Positions 26,459 to 36,183 are shown, counted from the stretch's first letter. The stretch is DNA of 64,000 bases from Streptomyces sp. V4I8 (GCF_041261225.1 NZ_JBGCCN010000002.1:388877-452876); one strand, 5' to 3'. The notes: generated by a model not told the origin, from the letters alone. Made by a program: numbers and translations.

Positions 26459-27147
26459 GCAGTGTCCTTGTCGTGGGCGGTACGTCCGGGATCGGCCGCG
26501 AGTTCGCCCGCACACGCGCGAGGCAGGGCGACGAGGTGGTCGTCACCGGCCGGGACGCCCATCGCGCCGGCACGGTCGCCAAGGAGATCGGGGCCGCTCA
26601 GGGCCTCGCTCTCGATCTCTCCCGGCCGGCCGGGATCGCCGCCGCGCTCGCCGGGGTCGGACGCGTGGACCATTTGGTGATCGCGGGCGTCTCACGGGAC
26701 GAGAACCGGGTCGCCGACTACGACATCGAGGCGGCCCTGCGTCTCGTCACGCTCAAACTCGTCGGCTACACCGAGGTCGTGCACGCCCTCGGCCCACGGC
26801 TGCACGACGACAGCGCCGTCGTACTGTTCGGCGGCCAGGCCAAGGAACGCCCCTACCCGGGGGCGACGACCGTGGCGACCGTCAACGCGGGCGTGCGCGG
26901 TCTGGTGAACACCCTCGCCGTCGAGCTGGCGCCCGTGCGGGTCAACGCCGTGCATCCCGGGGTCGTCGGTGACAGCCCCTACTGGGCCGGCAAACCCGAG
27001 GAGGTGCTGGCGGGGCTGCGGGCAAGGACGCCCGGTGGAAGGCTCGCCACGATGGCGGACGTCGTGGACGCGGTGGACTTCCTGCTGCACAACCGATCGG
27101 TCAACGCGGTCGAACTCGCCGTGGACGGAGGGTGGTTGCTGGGCTAG
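26455..27147 (+). CDS. SDR-family protein lacking the usual YxxxK
   Basis: 230 aa, coupled to the bicupin by ATGA. Rossmann start SSVLVVGGTSGIGREFARTRARQGDEVVVTGRD, then LDLSRPAGIAAALAGVGRVDHLVIAGVS and VVLFGGQAKERPYPGATTVATVNAGVRGLVNTLAVELAPVRVNAVHPGVV, and SVNAVELAVDGGWLLG at the end. The position of the catalytic Tyr-x3-Lys is occupied by TVATVNA. Atypical SDRs like this accompany such amidohydrolase/cupin operons. Cofactor binding is likely; classic redox chemistry is doubtful. Confidence 0.8.
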   Translation: MSSVLVVGGTSGIGREFARTRARQGDEVVVTGRDAHRAGTVAKEIGAAQGLALDLSRPAGIAAALAGVGRVDHLVIAGVSRDENRVADYDIEAALRLVTLKLVGYTEVVHALGPRLHDDSAVVLFGGQAKERPYPGATTVATVNAGVRGLVNTLAVELAPVRVNAVHPGVVGDSPYWAGKPEEVLAGLRARTPGGRLATMADVVDAVDFLLHNRSVNAVELAVDGGWLLG

Positions 27148-27216
27148 GGCTAGGGCCCTTCTGATGGCTCTTGGTGGGCTGGGTGGATCTCGTGGCCAGC
27201 CGGGCAGGACGCCCTC

Positions 27217-27960
27217 ATGGTGCGGCGACACGAGCTCACGGATGCGCAGTGGCGGAAGATCGAACCGCTCCTGCCCCGCAACGGCAAGGCGGGTGGGCAG
27301 TGGGCGGATCACCGCAGGGTGATCAACGGGGTGGTGTTCCGGGCCCGGACCGGGGTGCCCTGGCCTGACCTGCCGGAACGGTACGGTCCCTGGCAGACCG
27401 TCTACGAACGTCATCGCCGCTGGTCGGCCGACGGCACTTGGAAGGCCGTCCTTGAGGAGTTACAGATCGAGGCGGATGCCGGCGACCCGGACGGGGCGCT
27501 CGCCCACCAGGCGGAGCGTCAGGAGTGGGCAGTGAACGTCGACTCCACTTCCTGCCGGGCGCATCAGCACGCGGCCGGGGCGCCCCGCAAACCTCCGGCC
27601 GACCACCCGCAAAAGGGGGCGGAACACGTGAGGAAGCAGATGGGCGCGAGGCGTTGGGGCGCTCGCAGGGCGGGCTGACCAGCAAGGTCCATCTGCTCTC
27701 TGATCATCCGCATCTTCGAGCGCCAGGGCGTCCGCATCCTGGCCGACCTCGCCTACCAGGGCGGCGGCCTCTGGGTGGCCACGGGCATCAAACGCAAACC
27801 CTTCAGGAACTCACCCTCACCGGAAAGACCGTCAACCGGGCCCTGGCCGCGGCACGGGCATCGGTCGATCGTGGCGTCGCGCGCCTGAAGTCCTGGCGGA
27901 TCTTCAACGCTGAAGAAGCTCAATCAATCCCCACCGCCCACTCTTCATGTCTCGCTTAAC
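27217..27960 (+). pseudogene. IS5-family transposase, multiply frameshifted
   Basis: MVRRHELTDAQWRKIEPLLP, ADHRRVINGVVFRARTGVPWPDLPERYGPW and WAVNVDSTSCRAHQHAAG (first catalytic Asp) are in one frame to ~27680. ALGRSQGGLTSKVHLL is in another. FERQGVRILADLAYQGGG is in a third, and DRGVARLKSWRIF comes near the end. Internal deletions remove parts of the core. It separates the high-GC operon from the low-GC biosynthetic block. Confidence 0.7.
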
Positions 27961-28385
27961 GACTAACAGGCCATGGAGGGAGCCGGCCTTCACAAGGGCA
28001 CAAAGTTTCGATATTTGACACGCTCTCAAATTCACCAGCTATATACACGCCTTGCAATCAGGGATATGATGCAAATCAAGTCAATGCGATAGTCAAAGCT
28101 TGATCCCTAAACTGCCTATCCGTTTTGATCGAAAGTGCGACTTGTCGGCACCTTTGCCTTAGCTGCATACCTGCAACAGCAGCCGACAGGCCAACTCCTG
28201 TCACCTTTCCGCACAAGCAGAACGACAGGCATACCGCATCCCTCTTCCCTCACAGCGCATGTACTTGACGACAGGCCAAACGCTGTCGACGCACGCAATG
28301 CTAGACGCCAGAGTCCCAAGCAGCACTAAACGCCTCGACCCTCCTTCAAGCTATGACCCTTTCTTACCTCAGCAGGGGGTAACAT
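27961..28385. promoter_or_regulatory. Non-coding leader of the low-GC block, with candidate promoter
   Basis: No gene seen in these ~425 bases. Base composition drops to about half GC near 28000. TTGACA (~28016) followed after 19 bases by TATATA is a possible promoter. AGCAGGGGGTAACAT precedes the O-methyltransferase ATG at 28386. Confidence 0.4.
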
Positions 28386-29438
28386 ATGCGCCACGCTGAC
28401 ATTCCAGACAAAGAAGAGCTCCTTAGCCCTGCTCCCCTACTTGAAATCGCGGACGGATTCCGAGTTTCCCGCCTTCTTGCAGTCTGTATAGAAATGAAGT
28501 TGTTTACCTGGTTGAAGGACAGTCAGGGCGTAACAACCAGCGACGTATCCAAACGTTTTGGAGTTTCCCAATATTCTGCGGACGCTATCCTTTCCGCCTG
28601 CGCCTCCATAGGCCTACTAAAGAAGGATGCCAGCAAATATCGCAATAGTGAGCTTGCTCAAAAATTCCTGGTAGAGGGGCAAGAATTCTATTTCGGTGAC
28701 TATATCGCCTACGTAGATAAGGGTGAGTACCTGAATTGGGTTAAGCTGAAAATGGCCCTATACTCTAGGGATCCTGCAAGAAAAAATTTTACAGAGAGAG
28801 GTGAATTATTTTCCCCAGAGAACAAATTAAAAGTGGACTACTTCTGGAAGGCCATGCATTCGTTATCCGTGTTCACGGCTGCTGCTTTGAGCAAGTCGTT
28901 CGACTTCAGCAAGTACCAAAGCGTCCTGGATTTAGGAGGTGCGCCTGGATCGTTTAGCCTCGCACTGTGCAAGACTTTTCCGCAACTTCGAGCCACGGTC
29001 TTTGATCTGCCTTTCGCGTGCGACATTACGAGGAACGCGCTTAATCAACAAGATACCACCGGCAGAATATCTGTGAGGGCTGGAGATTTCTTGAGTAATT
29101 CTCCGCTCCCTAGCGGATTTGATTCGATCCTCCTGTCAAACATACTTCATGACTGGGAAGACCCGACATGCATTGAGCTCCTCGGGAGATGCTATGCAGC
29201 GCTAGAAAACAAGGGCTGCATAGTCATCGCAGAAGCATTCATAGACGATGGCAGAGGAGGACCCCAGTCCGCTGCACTCATGAACTTGAATATGCTGATC
29301 GAAACCTACGGACGAAATCGATCCGTGAAGGAATACGCTAGCTGGCTTCTCGATTCCGGATTCACCAAGATTGAGCATGTCAAATTCTCCGTAAAAGCAG
29401 CTGGCGCAAATGGTGCCATTATCGGCTACAAAATATAG
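28386..29438 (+). CDS. SAM-dependent O-methyltransferase (Methyltransf_2 family)
   Basis: 350 aa. N-terminal winged-helix dimerisation domain (LLEIADGFRVSRLLAVCIEMKLFTWLKDS...TSDVSKRFGVSQYSADAIL), then the catalytic domain: motif I VLDLGGAPGSFSLALCKTFP, VFDLPFACDITRNAL and the catalytic-His region ILLSNILHDWEDPTCIELLG. Length and layout match small-molecule O-methyltransferases of natural-product clusters. First gene of the low-GC block; followed at 88 bases by the flavin monooxygenase. Acceptor unknown. Confidence 0.87.
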   Translation: MRHADIPDKEELLSPAPLLEIADGFRVSRLLAVCIEMKLFTWLKDSQGVTTSDVSKRFGVSQYSADAILSACASIGLLKKDASKYRNSELAQKFLVEGQEFYFGDYIAYVDKGEYLNWVKLKMALYSRDPARKNFTERGELFSPENKLKVDYFWKAMHSLSVFTAAALSKSFDFSKYQSVLDLGGAPGSFSLALCKTFPQLRATVFDLPFACDITRNALNQQDTTGRISVRAGDFLSNSPLPSGFDSILLSNILHDWEDPTCIELLGRCYAALENKGCIVIAEAFIDDGRGGPQSAALMNLNMLIETYGRNRSVKEYASWLLDSGFTKIEHVKFSVKAAGANGAIIGYKI

Positions 29439-29525
29439 CCGAAAATGTTACGGTATAAATGCCATTCCAACCCTCGGGTAGTGGCGACATCTAGGGCCGA
29501 ATAAACAGGATGGCGAGGTGTAACG

Positions 29526-30725
29526 GTGATCAATGCATCAATTTCCGGGAAGTCAACTTCTCACGCAGAGAGCGAATTGGTCCGTCAAGCCAACAATTTG
29601 ATTCCGGCTCTGCAGCGAAATGCTGGCCAGTGCGAGTACAATCGTCAACTGGTAGACGAAAATCTGGAACTGGTTCAATCCGCGGGGTTATTTCGAATGA
29701 CCTCGCCGAAGCGTTATGGTGGTCTGGAGACAGATTTACCTACCCAAGTTCGTGTTCTTGCTGCACTGGGCAAAGGCTGCGCCTCAACGGCATGGGTAAA
29801 TTCAGTCTTCTCAGTGACTAGCTGGTTTGTGGGCCTATTTGATGACATGGCTCAAGATGAAGTATTTGAAGCTCCAGATGCCCGCGTGGCAGGTGTTCTG
29901 AGCCCGCACGGACATCTGGTTCCTGTAACAGGCGGCTACCGTCTAACGGGTCGATGGCCATTCAACACCGGATGTTTGCATGCAGACTGGGACATGCTTG
30001 CCGGGCAAGTGGACAGCGACAACGCATCTCAGTCTACTTTGCTGGCGCTCGTCCCGATACGAGATCTAGAGATTGTGAGAGATTGGAATCCTAGCGGCCT
30101 GGCCGGCACTGGCAGTAATACTGTCGTAGCCGAAGATGTATTTGTTCCACTTCACCGCACACTTCCTGTCGAGGCAGCCTCCCGCGGCGAATATCAGTCG
30201 GAGTCCAATAGGACAAGCACGCTGTACAAGTGTGCGTTTTTCCCTTTCGTCCTGGCCAACAGCACTGGTGCGCCCCTCGGTATAGCGCGAGGTGCTATGG
30301 AAGCCTTCCTTAAGCGGCTTCCAGGCCGAGGTATCACTTACACCGGCTACGCTGTACAGGCTGAAGCACCGGTGACACATCTAAATCTTGCTGAAGCAGC
30401 TGTCGCCATAAAAAGTGCCGAATTACTGTCCTGGCATGCAGCCCGAACCGTGTGGAGTACTGCCGAAGAGCGAGCGGAACTGAGCGAGGCGCAGCGCGCC
30501 GCCCTACGGTGCGAGGTAGCACAGGTAGTCCGGCTGTCCCGGCAGGCAACCCAGATACTGAACTCCATCAGTGGGGCATCATCGATTCAGCAAAACATTC
30601 CTATTCAACGAATCACACGCGACATGCAGGCACTTTCACTTCATGCCATGCTCGAGATCAATACGAATCTCGAACTGTACGGTCGGACGATTGCAGGCCT
30701 GAACGCCGGAACACCGTTTCTTTAG
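29526..30725 (+). CDS. Acyl-CoA-dehydrogenase-fold flavin-dependent monooxygenase
   Basis: 399 aa from GTG 29526 (GCGAGGTGTAAC upstream). Group D flavin monooxygenase fold like HpaB/HsaA, ActVA-type and amino-sugar N-oxygenases: ENLELVQSAGLFRMTSPKRYGGLETDL, LGKGCASTAWVNSVFSVTSWFVGLF, LVPVTGGYRLTGRWPFNTGCLHADW, DWNPSGLAGTGSNTVVAEDVFVP and LNSISGASSIQQNIPIQRITRDMQAL. The acyl-CoA dehydrogenase catalytic Glu is not evident. It would need a separate flavin reductase, not seen nearby. Could hydroxylate carbon or nitrogen. Confidence 0.8.
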   Translation: MINASISGKSTSHAESELVRQANNLIPALQRNAGQCEYNRQLVDENLELVQSAGLFRMTSPKRYGGLETDLPTQVRVLAALGKGCASTAWVNSVFSVTSWFVGLFDDMAQDEVFEAPDARVAGVLSPHGHLVPVTGGYRLTGRWPFNTGCLHADWDMLAGQVDSDNASQSTLLALVPIRDLEIVRDWNPSGLAGTGSNTVVAEDVFVPLHRTLPVEAASRGEYQSESNRTSTLYKCAFFPFVLANSTGAPLGIARGAMEAFLKRLPGRGITYTGYAVQAEAPVTHLNLAEAAVAIKSAELLSWHAARTVWSTAEERAELSEAQRAALRCEVAQVVRLSRQATQILNSISGASSIQQNIPIQRITRDMQALSLHAMLEINTNLELYGRTIAGLNAGTPFL

Positions 30726-30946
30726 ACCGTTTCCCACCAATTCTGTTTGCAGAGTTACTTTTAGCGCAGGATGCTTCTGGCTTTCTATTAGTTCCCGGAC
30801 TTTCCCTATCGCTTGACCGCCATTATTGTTGTGTGCTGTCTGCTGACCGGGGCCAGCCAGGTAAAGCACTCTCCTTGGGCAAAATTCACGCTCCTACTCA
30901 GAGGGTCGGGACAGGTAAATTGCGAAATAACCAGAAAGGCTCTGAG

Positions 30947-32245
30947 ATGTTGCCAGCGTCCACAGAGAAGGACATCAGTCGACGGCAGATCGGCCGCGAG
31001 CATGACAGCTCATATCGAATCGGAACTCACTATGATAACAAAGGACTGCTATATGGAAATTCTTGTGAGAGGCGCCTCGAGCTAACATCAAGTTTTACGC
31101 TGACTTCCGAGTACAGGGTAACCGCCGACATCTTTGCGGCGCAGAATAATACACTGACGGAAATATATCAAACGTTTGGGCAGTGTACTGCGGTTGTCGA
31201 CGAGGAAGTCCTTGCCCATTACAGGGCACGGATTGAATCCTATTTTGCCGAGCATGGCATTAAATTGCGGATGCTCGAATGTCCAGCCAAGGAGGAGGAT
31301 AAGAATCTTTCCAGCGTTCTTAAAATAGTAGACTATCTAGCCTCACCCGACATTAATCAGCCGCGCAAGGAACCAGTCTTGATAATTGGTGGAGGCGTTC
31401 TACACGATGTGGCAGGTATGGCCTGCTCGTTGCTTCACCGCCGCACGCCATATGTAATGTTAGCAACCAGCCTTATAGCCGCAATAGACGCCGGCCCTTC
31501 CCCTCGGACGGGCGTCAACGCGCACAACTTCAAGAATTCCCTCGGGGCATTTCATCCTCCTATTATTACCTTGGTCGATCGCAACCTATTTGGCACCCTC
31601 GATCCAGCGTATGTCAGGCACGGCGTAGCTGAAATCGTCAAAATGGGAATCGTTGATGATTCTGAGCTATTCAGCATACTTGAACGCCATGGTGCAGCAC
31701 TGATAAGCGCGCGCTTTTCGGATCTCCGAGATCCCAAGCTTGCCGATGTGGCAGATGACGTGCTGTACCGCACGGTAGCCTCCTACCTTAAGCATGAGGG
31801 AACCAATCTATTTGAAGTATATGAGGATCGCCCGCACGCCTACGGCCACACATGGAGCAATAAGTTCGAGCTGTCGGCTCGCCTTCTGCATGGTCACGCC
31901 GTGTCGATTGAAATGTGTTTGAGTGCACAAATCGCGGTTTTGATGAGCTGGATAACAGAGGATCAATGTGTTCGGATCATAGAGTTGTGTAGGAGCCTAG
32001 GGCTTGCCGTTTACCACCCGATCATTGAGGACATAGATCGCATGGTGAAAACTCAGGAAACGGTGCGGCGGAGGCGAGGCGGCGAGGGTCTGTGCGCGCC
32101 TTTACCTAAAAGGCAGATCGGCGAATGTGACTACGCACAGGTAATTTCGAGTGACTTGCTGAAGGCTGCGACAAACAAGCATCGGAAGATTTGTCGACAG
32201 CTTCCAGATCACGGGGCCGGTACGGAAATGTATTTGAAGGGATAA
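30947..32245 (+). CDS. Sugar phosphate cyclase (sedoheptulose-7-phosphate cyclase type, DHQ synthase superfamily)
   Basis: 432 aa from ATG 30947 (AGAAAGG upstream). NAD-binding GGGVLHDVAGMACSLLHRRTPYVMLATSLIAAIDAG. GVNAHNFKNSLGAFHPP aligns with the substrate-loop GVN..H..KN.LGA of EEVS/EVS/DDGS enzymes. Metal ligands are E (RHGVAEIVKMG), H (RPHAYGHTWSN) and H (LLHGHAVSIEM). End region RRRRGGEGLCAPLPKRQIGECDYAQV is also as in these C7-cyclitol synthases, and ~430 aa exceeds DHQ synthase (~360). Whether the product is 2-epi-5-epi-valiolone, 2-epi-valiolone or desmethyl-4-deoxygadusol cannot be settled here. Confidence 0.85.
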   Translation: MLPASTEKDISRRQIGREHDSSYRIGTHYDNKGLLYGNSCERRLELTSSFTLTSEYRVTADIFAAQNNTLTEIYQTFGQCTAVVDEEVLAHYRARIESYFAEHGIKLRMLECPAKEEDKNLSSVLKIVDYLASPDINQPRKEPVLIIGGGVLHDVAGMACSLLHRRTPYVMLATSLIAAIDAGPSPRTGVNAHNFKNSLGAFHPPIITLVDRNLFGTLDPAYVRHGVAEIVKMGIVDDSELFSILERHGAALISARFSDLRDPKLADVADDVLYRTVASYLKHEGTNLFEVYEDRPHAYGHTWSNKFELSARLLHGHAVSIEMCLSAQIAVLMSWITEDQCVRIIELCRSLGLAVYHPIIEDIDRMVKTQETVRRRRGGEGLCAPLPKRQIGECDYAQVISSDLLKAATNKHRKICRQLPDHGAGTEMYLKG

Positions 32246-32491
32246 AGCGCCTAGCGTGGAACCTTAGAGCAAATATCTCTATCAAGTACTGGACCGCTGA
32301 AGCATGAAGAGCACCGTTCATTTCCCTATGGAGCCTCAAGTGCGTCATTTTGGGCAAAGGAGCGCACTTGTTAAACCGTGCATCTTTAGCCCAGCTTCAA
32401 CACGAAAACCTGAATGGTCGAATCTTGAACACCGATAGGACCCGCAGCGTAATGATCTAATCCAGAATAAGTCAATTCCGGGAGGAAGTGT

Positions 32492-33493
32492 ATGTCAAAC
32501 CCGGACGCGGTAGCACTGCCTTGGGGCGCGTCCCCCAGCGCTCTACTTGAGTGGTGGACTCTATTTTGTGAAAATCTAAAGGGGGAGGGGGGTATAGTTT
32601 CAGTAAGTCCAATTCTTCAATCTGGCCATACCGCCTGTATCGCCAATGGTGATTTCTTTAAATCGCTACCGAAGTCCTTAACGAGAGCGGAAATTGCAAG
32701 CCTCGAAAGGGATAGGCTGGAAGGAGCAATTTTATACTATGTGGATACTGGCGCGTCAGCATTGGCCCTAGCGGCGGCGGCTCAGCCGCCGAAGGAGCGG
32801 GTGAATCCGGCTCGAATGCCAAGTGTCCACGGATTCATGGTGTTTGCCTTACCGCTCGGCTATTGCGAGAGCGAGAGTAAGCCAGGAAGATCGCCAACAT
32901 TGTCGCCGGTGGTAGCTATTTCCTGGGGGCGTTGGCCGCCATCACGTCAGGATCTTCCCTCAGGGGTGGCTAGTGCCAGTGCGGCTCGCCACGCAGGGAG
33001 TGCATATAAGACTCCTAGCATTTGGCTAACATTCTATTGCTTGAGTCATCGATACATTCAGCCTCCTCTGGTGGCATGTAGTCACGTCCTGTTCGAAGTC
33101 GGCTCAAGGTTCATCAGACCCAGCCCGCTGAGCGGGCCTGCTGCGTGGACACAGGCAGCGTACACAATCTGGCAAATAATCTGCCAGCGCGGCGATTTCC
33201 AATTGGTCGAAATGAAATATTCACCTGGAGATGGCGAAGCACGCCGACGTAAGACACAGAAAGATGCTACTAAACCGGAAGGTGTGCGAGTGATACAAGT
33301 CTGTCCTGAAAACTATCCGCGCCGTTGCCCTCAAAGAGGGGAGACCGCATCGCCTATGGATTGGCACACCCTGCCATCGGGTTGGGTAAAGAATGTGAGG
33401 CGTGTTAGTCACTGTATGAATCCTAAGGGTCATGGAGAAGGTGTTTGTCAGCATGTGGAGCAAATTGTCATACCTTTCGCGGAGGCGCTCTAA
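32492..33493 (+). CDS. Hypothetical protein, 333 aa
   Basis: ATG 32492 with GGGAGGAAG upstream. Soluble. An N-terminal ~120 residues (MSNPDAVALPWGASPSALLE; SLERDRLEGAILYYVDTGASALALAAAA) precede a Pro-rich, Cys/His-containing C-terminus with GVRVIQVCPENYPRRCP, MDWHTLPSGWVKNVRRVSHCMNPKGHGEGVCQHVEQIV. The last part resembles the conserved tail of uncharacterised Streptomyces mobile-element or abortive-infection-type proteins, but I cannot name a family. Low-GC like the preceding three genes; ends 76 bases before an IS5 repeat. Confidence 0.6.
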   Translation: MSNPDAVALPWGASPSALLEWWTLFCENLKGEGGIVSVSPILQSGHTACIANGDFFKSLPKSLTRAEIASLERDRLEGAILYYVDTGASALALAAAAQPPKERVNPARMPSVHGFMVFALPLGYCESESKPGRSPTLSPVVAISWGRWPPSRQDLPSGVASASAARHAGSAYKTPSIWLTFYCLSHRYIQPPLVACSHVLFEVGSRFIRPSPLSGPAAWTQAAYTIWQIICQRGDFQLVEMKYSPGDGEARRRKTQKDATKPEGVRVIQVCPENYPRRCPQRGETASPMDWHTLPSGWVKNVRRVSHCMNPKGHGEGVCQHVEQIVIPFAEAL

Positions 33494-33570
33494 ATGAGTC
33501 GACTTACCTTAGAGGTTAATCATGCGATAGTCCAGAGCATGCAGCAGGCCCATCAAGTCCTCGGCCAATG

Positions 33571-34471
33571 TTGATTGAGCATTTTCAGCTTGGCCACTGA
33601 TCGGGTGAAGCTGGTGGAAGCATGCGGGTGGCAGAACGGGCGAGGCTCCCGGGCAGTTGAGGGAGGTATCTGACGTCTCATCTCGGTTGCCGGGGAGCCC
33701 CGTTGATTGCCTATCCTGCCTTACTCGACCTGCCGCACGCCCTCGTGGAGACGGTGACGATGCTGATCGTCCTCCGGGAGGGTGACCGCCGGTGCAAGCT
33801 GCGTCCGCACAGCGTGCCCTGGTCGCGCTGGTGTACCTGCGCCAGCACACCACCCTGGCCCAGATCGCGGCCGGGTTCCGGATCAGCGTCGGCACCGCGC
33901 AGGCCTACGTCTGCTCCGTCGTCACACTTCTGGCACGCCGGGCTCCGGGACTGACCCAAGCCTTGCGCGAGGCGAAGAGCGAGGCCGGGTATGTGCTGGT
34001 CGACGGCACACTGGCGGAGTGAGACCGGTCGGCGACGGCCGCAGGGACTACAGCGGCAAGCACCGCCGCCACGGCGTGAATCTCCAAGTCATCACCGATC
34101 CGACGGGCCGGATTCTATGGGTCTCACCGGTTCTGCCGGGCCGCACGCACGACCTCACCGCAGCCCGCCGGCACCGCATCATCACCACCTGCATCCGTCT
34201 CGGCATCCCCGTCCTGGCCGATCTGGGCTATCTCGGCGCCGGCGGAAACCTTCGCCACCCCGCAACGCCGCCGTCCACGCCAAGAACTCACCGTCAGCCA
34301 GCGGTCGTTGAACAAGGCACACGCCCGCCTCCGCTACCCCGTCGAACGCGGCATGGCCCGCCTCAAAACGTGGCGCATCTTCCGCAAGGCACGTTGCAGC
34401 CCGACCTGGCTCACCACAGCAGCCAAAGCCATCCTCACCCTCGAGAGTGGCCGCTGAAAATGCTCATTCAA
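33571..34471. mobile_element. IS5-family element, decayed
   Basis: Terminal repeats: TTGATTGAGCATTTTCAGC (33571) and the inverse of GCTGAAAATGCTCATTCAA (ending 34471). Inside, plus-strand pieces of a DDE_Tnp_4 transposase lie in different frames: IAYPALLDLPHALVETVTML; ALVALVYLRQHTTLAQIAAGFRISVGTAQAYV...GYVLVDGTLAE; DYSGKHRRHGVNLQVITDPTG...PVLADLGYLGAGG; and LNKAHARLRYPVERGMARLKTWRIFRKARCSPTWLTTAAKAIL. At least three frameshifts. Inactive. Confidence 0.75.
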
Positions 34472-34698
34472 CCCTTCTTCGCTCTGCCGAATTAAAAGGA
34501 GCGAGGGGCATCGCTCAGGATGAAGGAACTCGTTACCGGAAGTCACGAGGCGGCCTGAAGGGAGGTTGCAGAACGCGGAGCGATCTCTTCGAAAGGTACT
34601 GAAGGCCACGTTCAGGAAGGTGGAATCGGCACGCAATCGGTCAAGTCGGGTTGTGAACCGGCCGATGGCAATGCTGATGGTCCAGAAGGGATAATGAT
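34472..34698. other. Spacer before the MFS gene
   Basis: No gene recognised in 227 bases. An AGAAGGGATAAT tract ahead of the TTG start at 34699 can serve as ribosome-binding site. Confidence 0.4.
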
Positions 34699-36183
34699 TT
34701 GTCCGTTGACCGGCGTGCTCTTGCGGCCTGCGGATTCGGCCTCTTCCTGGGAAGTGCCAATACCGCGTTGACTGCGGTCGCTCTGCCTGGTTTGGCCCAG
34801 GAACAGGTGTTGTCGGAGACGATGGTTGCTTGGGTGGTTATTGCCTATCAGCTGCCTGTCTGCTCAACTCTGTTAATGGCCGGTGCCCTGGGTGACCGCC
34901 TGGGGCATAGGCGTGTTTACCTGGCCGGTTTGAGTATCTTCGCGATCGCCGCCACGCTGTGCGCCCTGGCTGCTGACCCGGTTCAGTTGATCGCCGCCCG
35001 CGCTCTGCAGGGCACCGGGGGCGCTGTGCTCACGCCGCTGACACTCGCCATCGTGGTACGCGCCCATCCTGATCCGTCGGACCGCGCCCAGGCTGTGGGG
35101 GCGTGGACGGCGACCATGGGAGCGGGTGCGGTGGCCGGACCGGCGGTCGGAGCTGTTGCCATGCAGATTGCGGGCTGGCGCGGCCCCTTCGCCGTCACCG
35201 CAGTGGGCTCGGTGCTCGGGTTCGCCGTCGCGTTCTGCTGGTTGCCGGATCGGCACGAGCGACGGACGGCTCCTATCGCACCGGTCAGCCAAGCCTTGCT
35301 GGCTCTGTCCCTCGCAGGTGCTCTCTACGGGCTCACGGTGTGGCAGGGTGCATCTCTGCTGTGGCCCCATCTGGCAGGTGCCGCGATGGTCTCCGTAGGC
35401 GCGGGCCTGGCCCTGCGCTTTATGACGTCGAGAGCCCGTCATCCGGCTTTCGCGGGTCACCTGCTGGGGGAACCGGCGTTCCGCTCCTACGCGCTGTTCG
35501 CCTGCGCCCTCTTTTTCGCCTTCGGCGGATTCACTTACTACTACGCTATCTATCTGGGCCGTGTAGCCGACCTGCGCCCGATGCTGATCGGCGCGTACAT
35601 GACCCCGGCTGCATTGGCGATTCTTTTGGCGGCTCCTGTTGGGGCCCGCCTCTCTCAACGCTTTGGCGGCAGAACCGTACTGACCGGAGCGGCAGCAGCA
35701 ATGGCTTTGGGCGCCGTCCTGCTGTCTATGGCACTGTCTCAGGGCCCCGGCCCGTCCCAAGTGCTGGCCTGCCTCGTAGTCGGGGCAGGGCTGGGCGCGG
35801 GTAACAGCGCGTTGAACGTTGCTGTGGGGCGCACGGCCAAGGCCACCGACCCCGGCACCGCGTCCGCGGTCCTTGCCGCGGCCCGCATGCTCGGCGGAGC
35901 TATCGGCATAGCTGTGTACTCGTCATTTCTCACCCTTGGCTACTGCCGAGCCCTCACCGACGACGCATCGAGCAAGCTCACCAAGAAGCAACTTGCCACG
36001 GCGCTCACTATCTCCCCCTCACGCGCCTCGGCGGACAAGTCGATCTCTACTGCTACAGCGGAGGCGTTCAACAGCGGTCTCACGCTCGCCCTGCTTGGCG
36101 CATTCGCCATACTGGTGCTGGTCACGGCCGTGGCGTATCGTTCCATAGGCGCGACACTGCCCACGAAACCGGCCCAGCGATAG
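34699..36183 (+). CDS. MFS drug-resistance-type exporter (DHA family)
   Basis: 494 aa from TTG 34699. Integral membrane protein with about 13-14 hydrophobic segments: GFGLFLGSANTALTAVALPG, MVAWVVIAYQLPVCSTLLMAGALGDRLGHRRVYLAGL (motif A-like GDRLGHRR), RALQGTGGAVLTPLTLAIV, GAGAVAGPAVGAVAMQI (motif C antiporter signature) and a C-terminal LLGAFAILVLVTAVAYRSI. A probable self-resistance or export pump for the product of the low-GC block. Its GC content is intermediate-high, so it may have a different history. Confidence 0.85.
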   Translation: MSVDRRALAACGFGLFLGSANTALTAVALPGLAQEQVLSETMVAWVVIAYQLPVCSTLLMAGALGDRLGHRRVYLAGLSIFAIAATLCALAADPVQLIAARALQGTGGAVLTPLTLAIVVRAHPDPSDRAQAVGAWTATMGAGAVAGPAVGAVAMQIAGWRGPFAVTAVGSVLGFAVAFCWLPDRHERRTAPIAPVSQALLALSLAGALYGLTVWQGASLLWPHLAGAAMVSVGAGLALRFMTSRARHPAFAGHLLGEPAFRSYALFACALFFAFGGFTYYYAIYLGRVADLRPMLIGAYMTPAALAILLAAPVGARLSQRFGGRTVLTGAAAAMALGAVLLSMALSQGPGPSQVLACLVVGAGLGAGNSALNVAVGRTAKATDPGTASAVLAAARMLGGAIGIAVYSSFLTLGYCRALTDDASSKLTKKQLATALTISPSRASADKSISTATAEAFNSGLTLALLGAFAILVLVTAVAYRSIGATLPTKPAQR

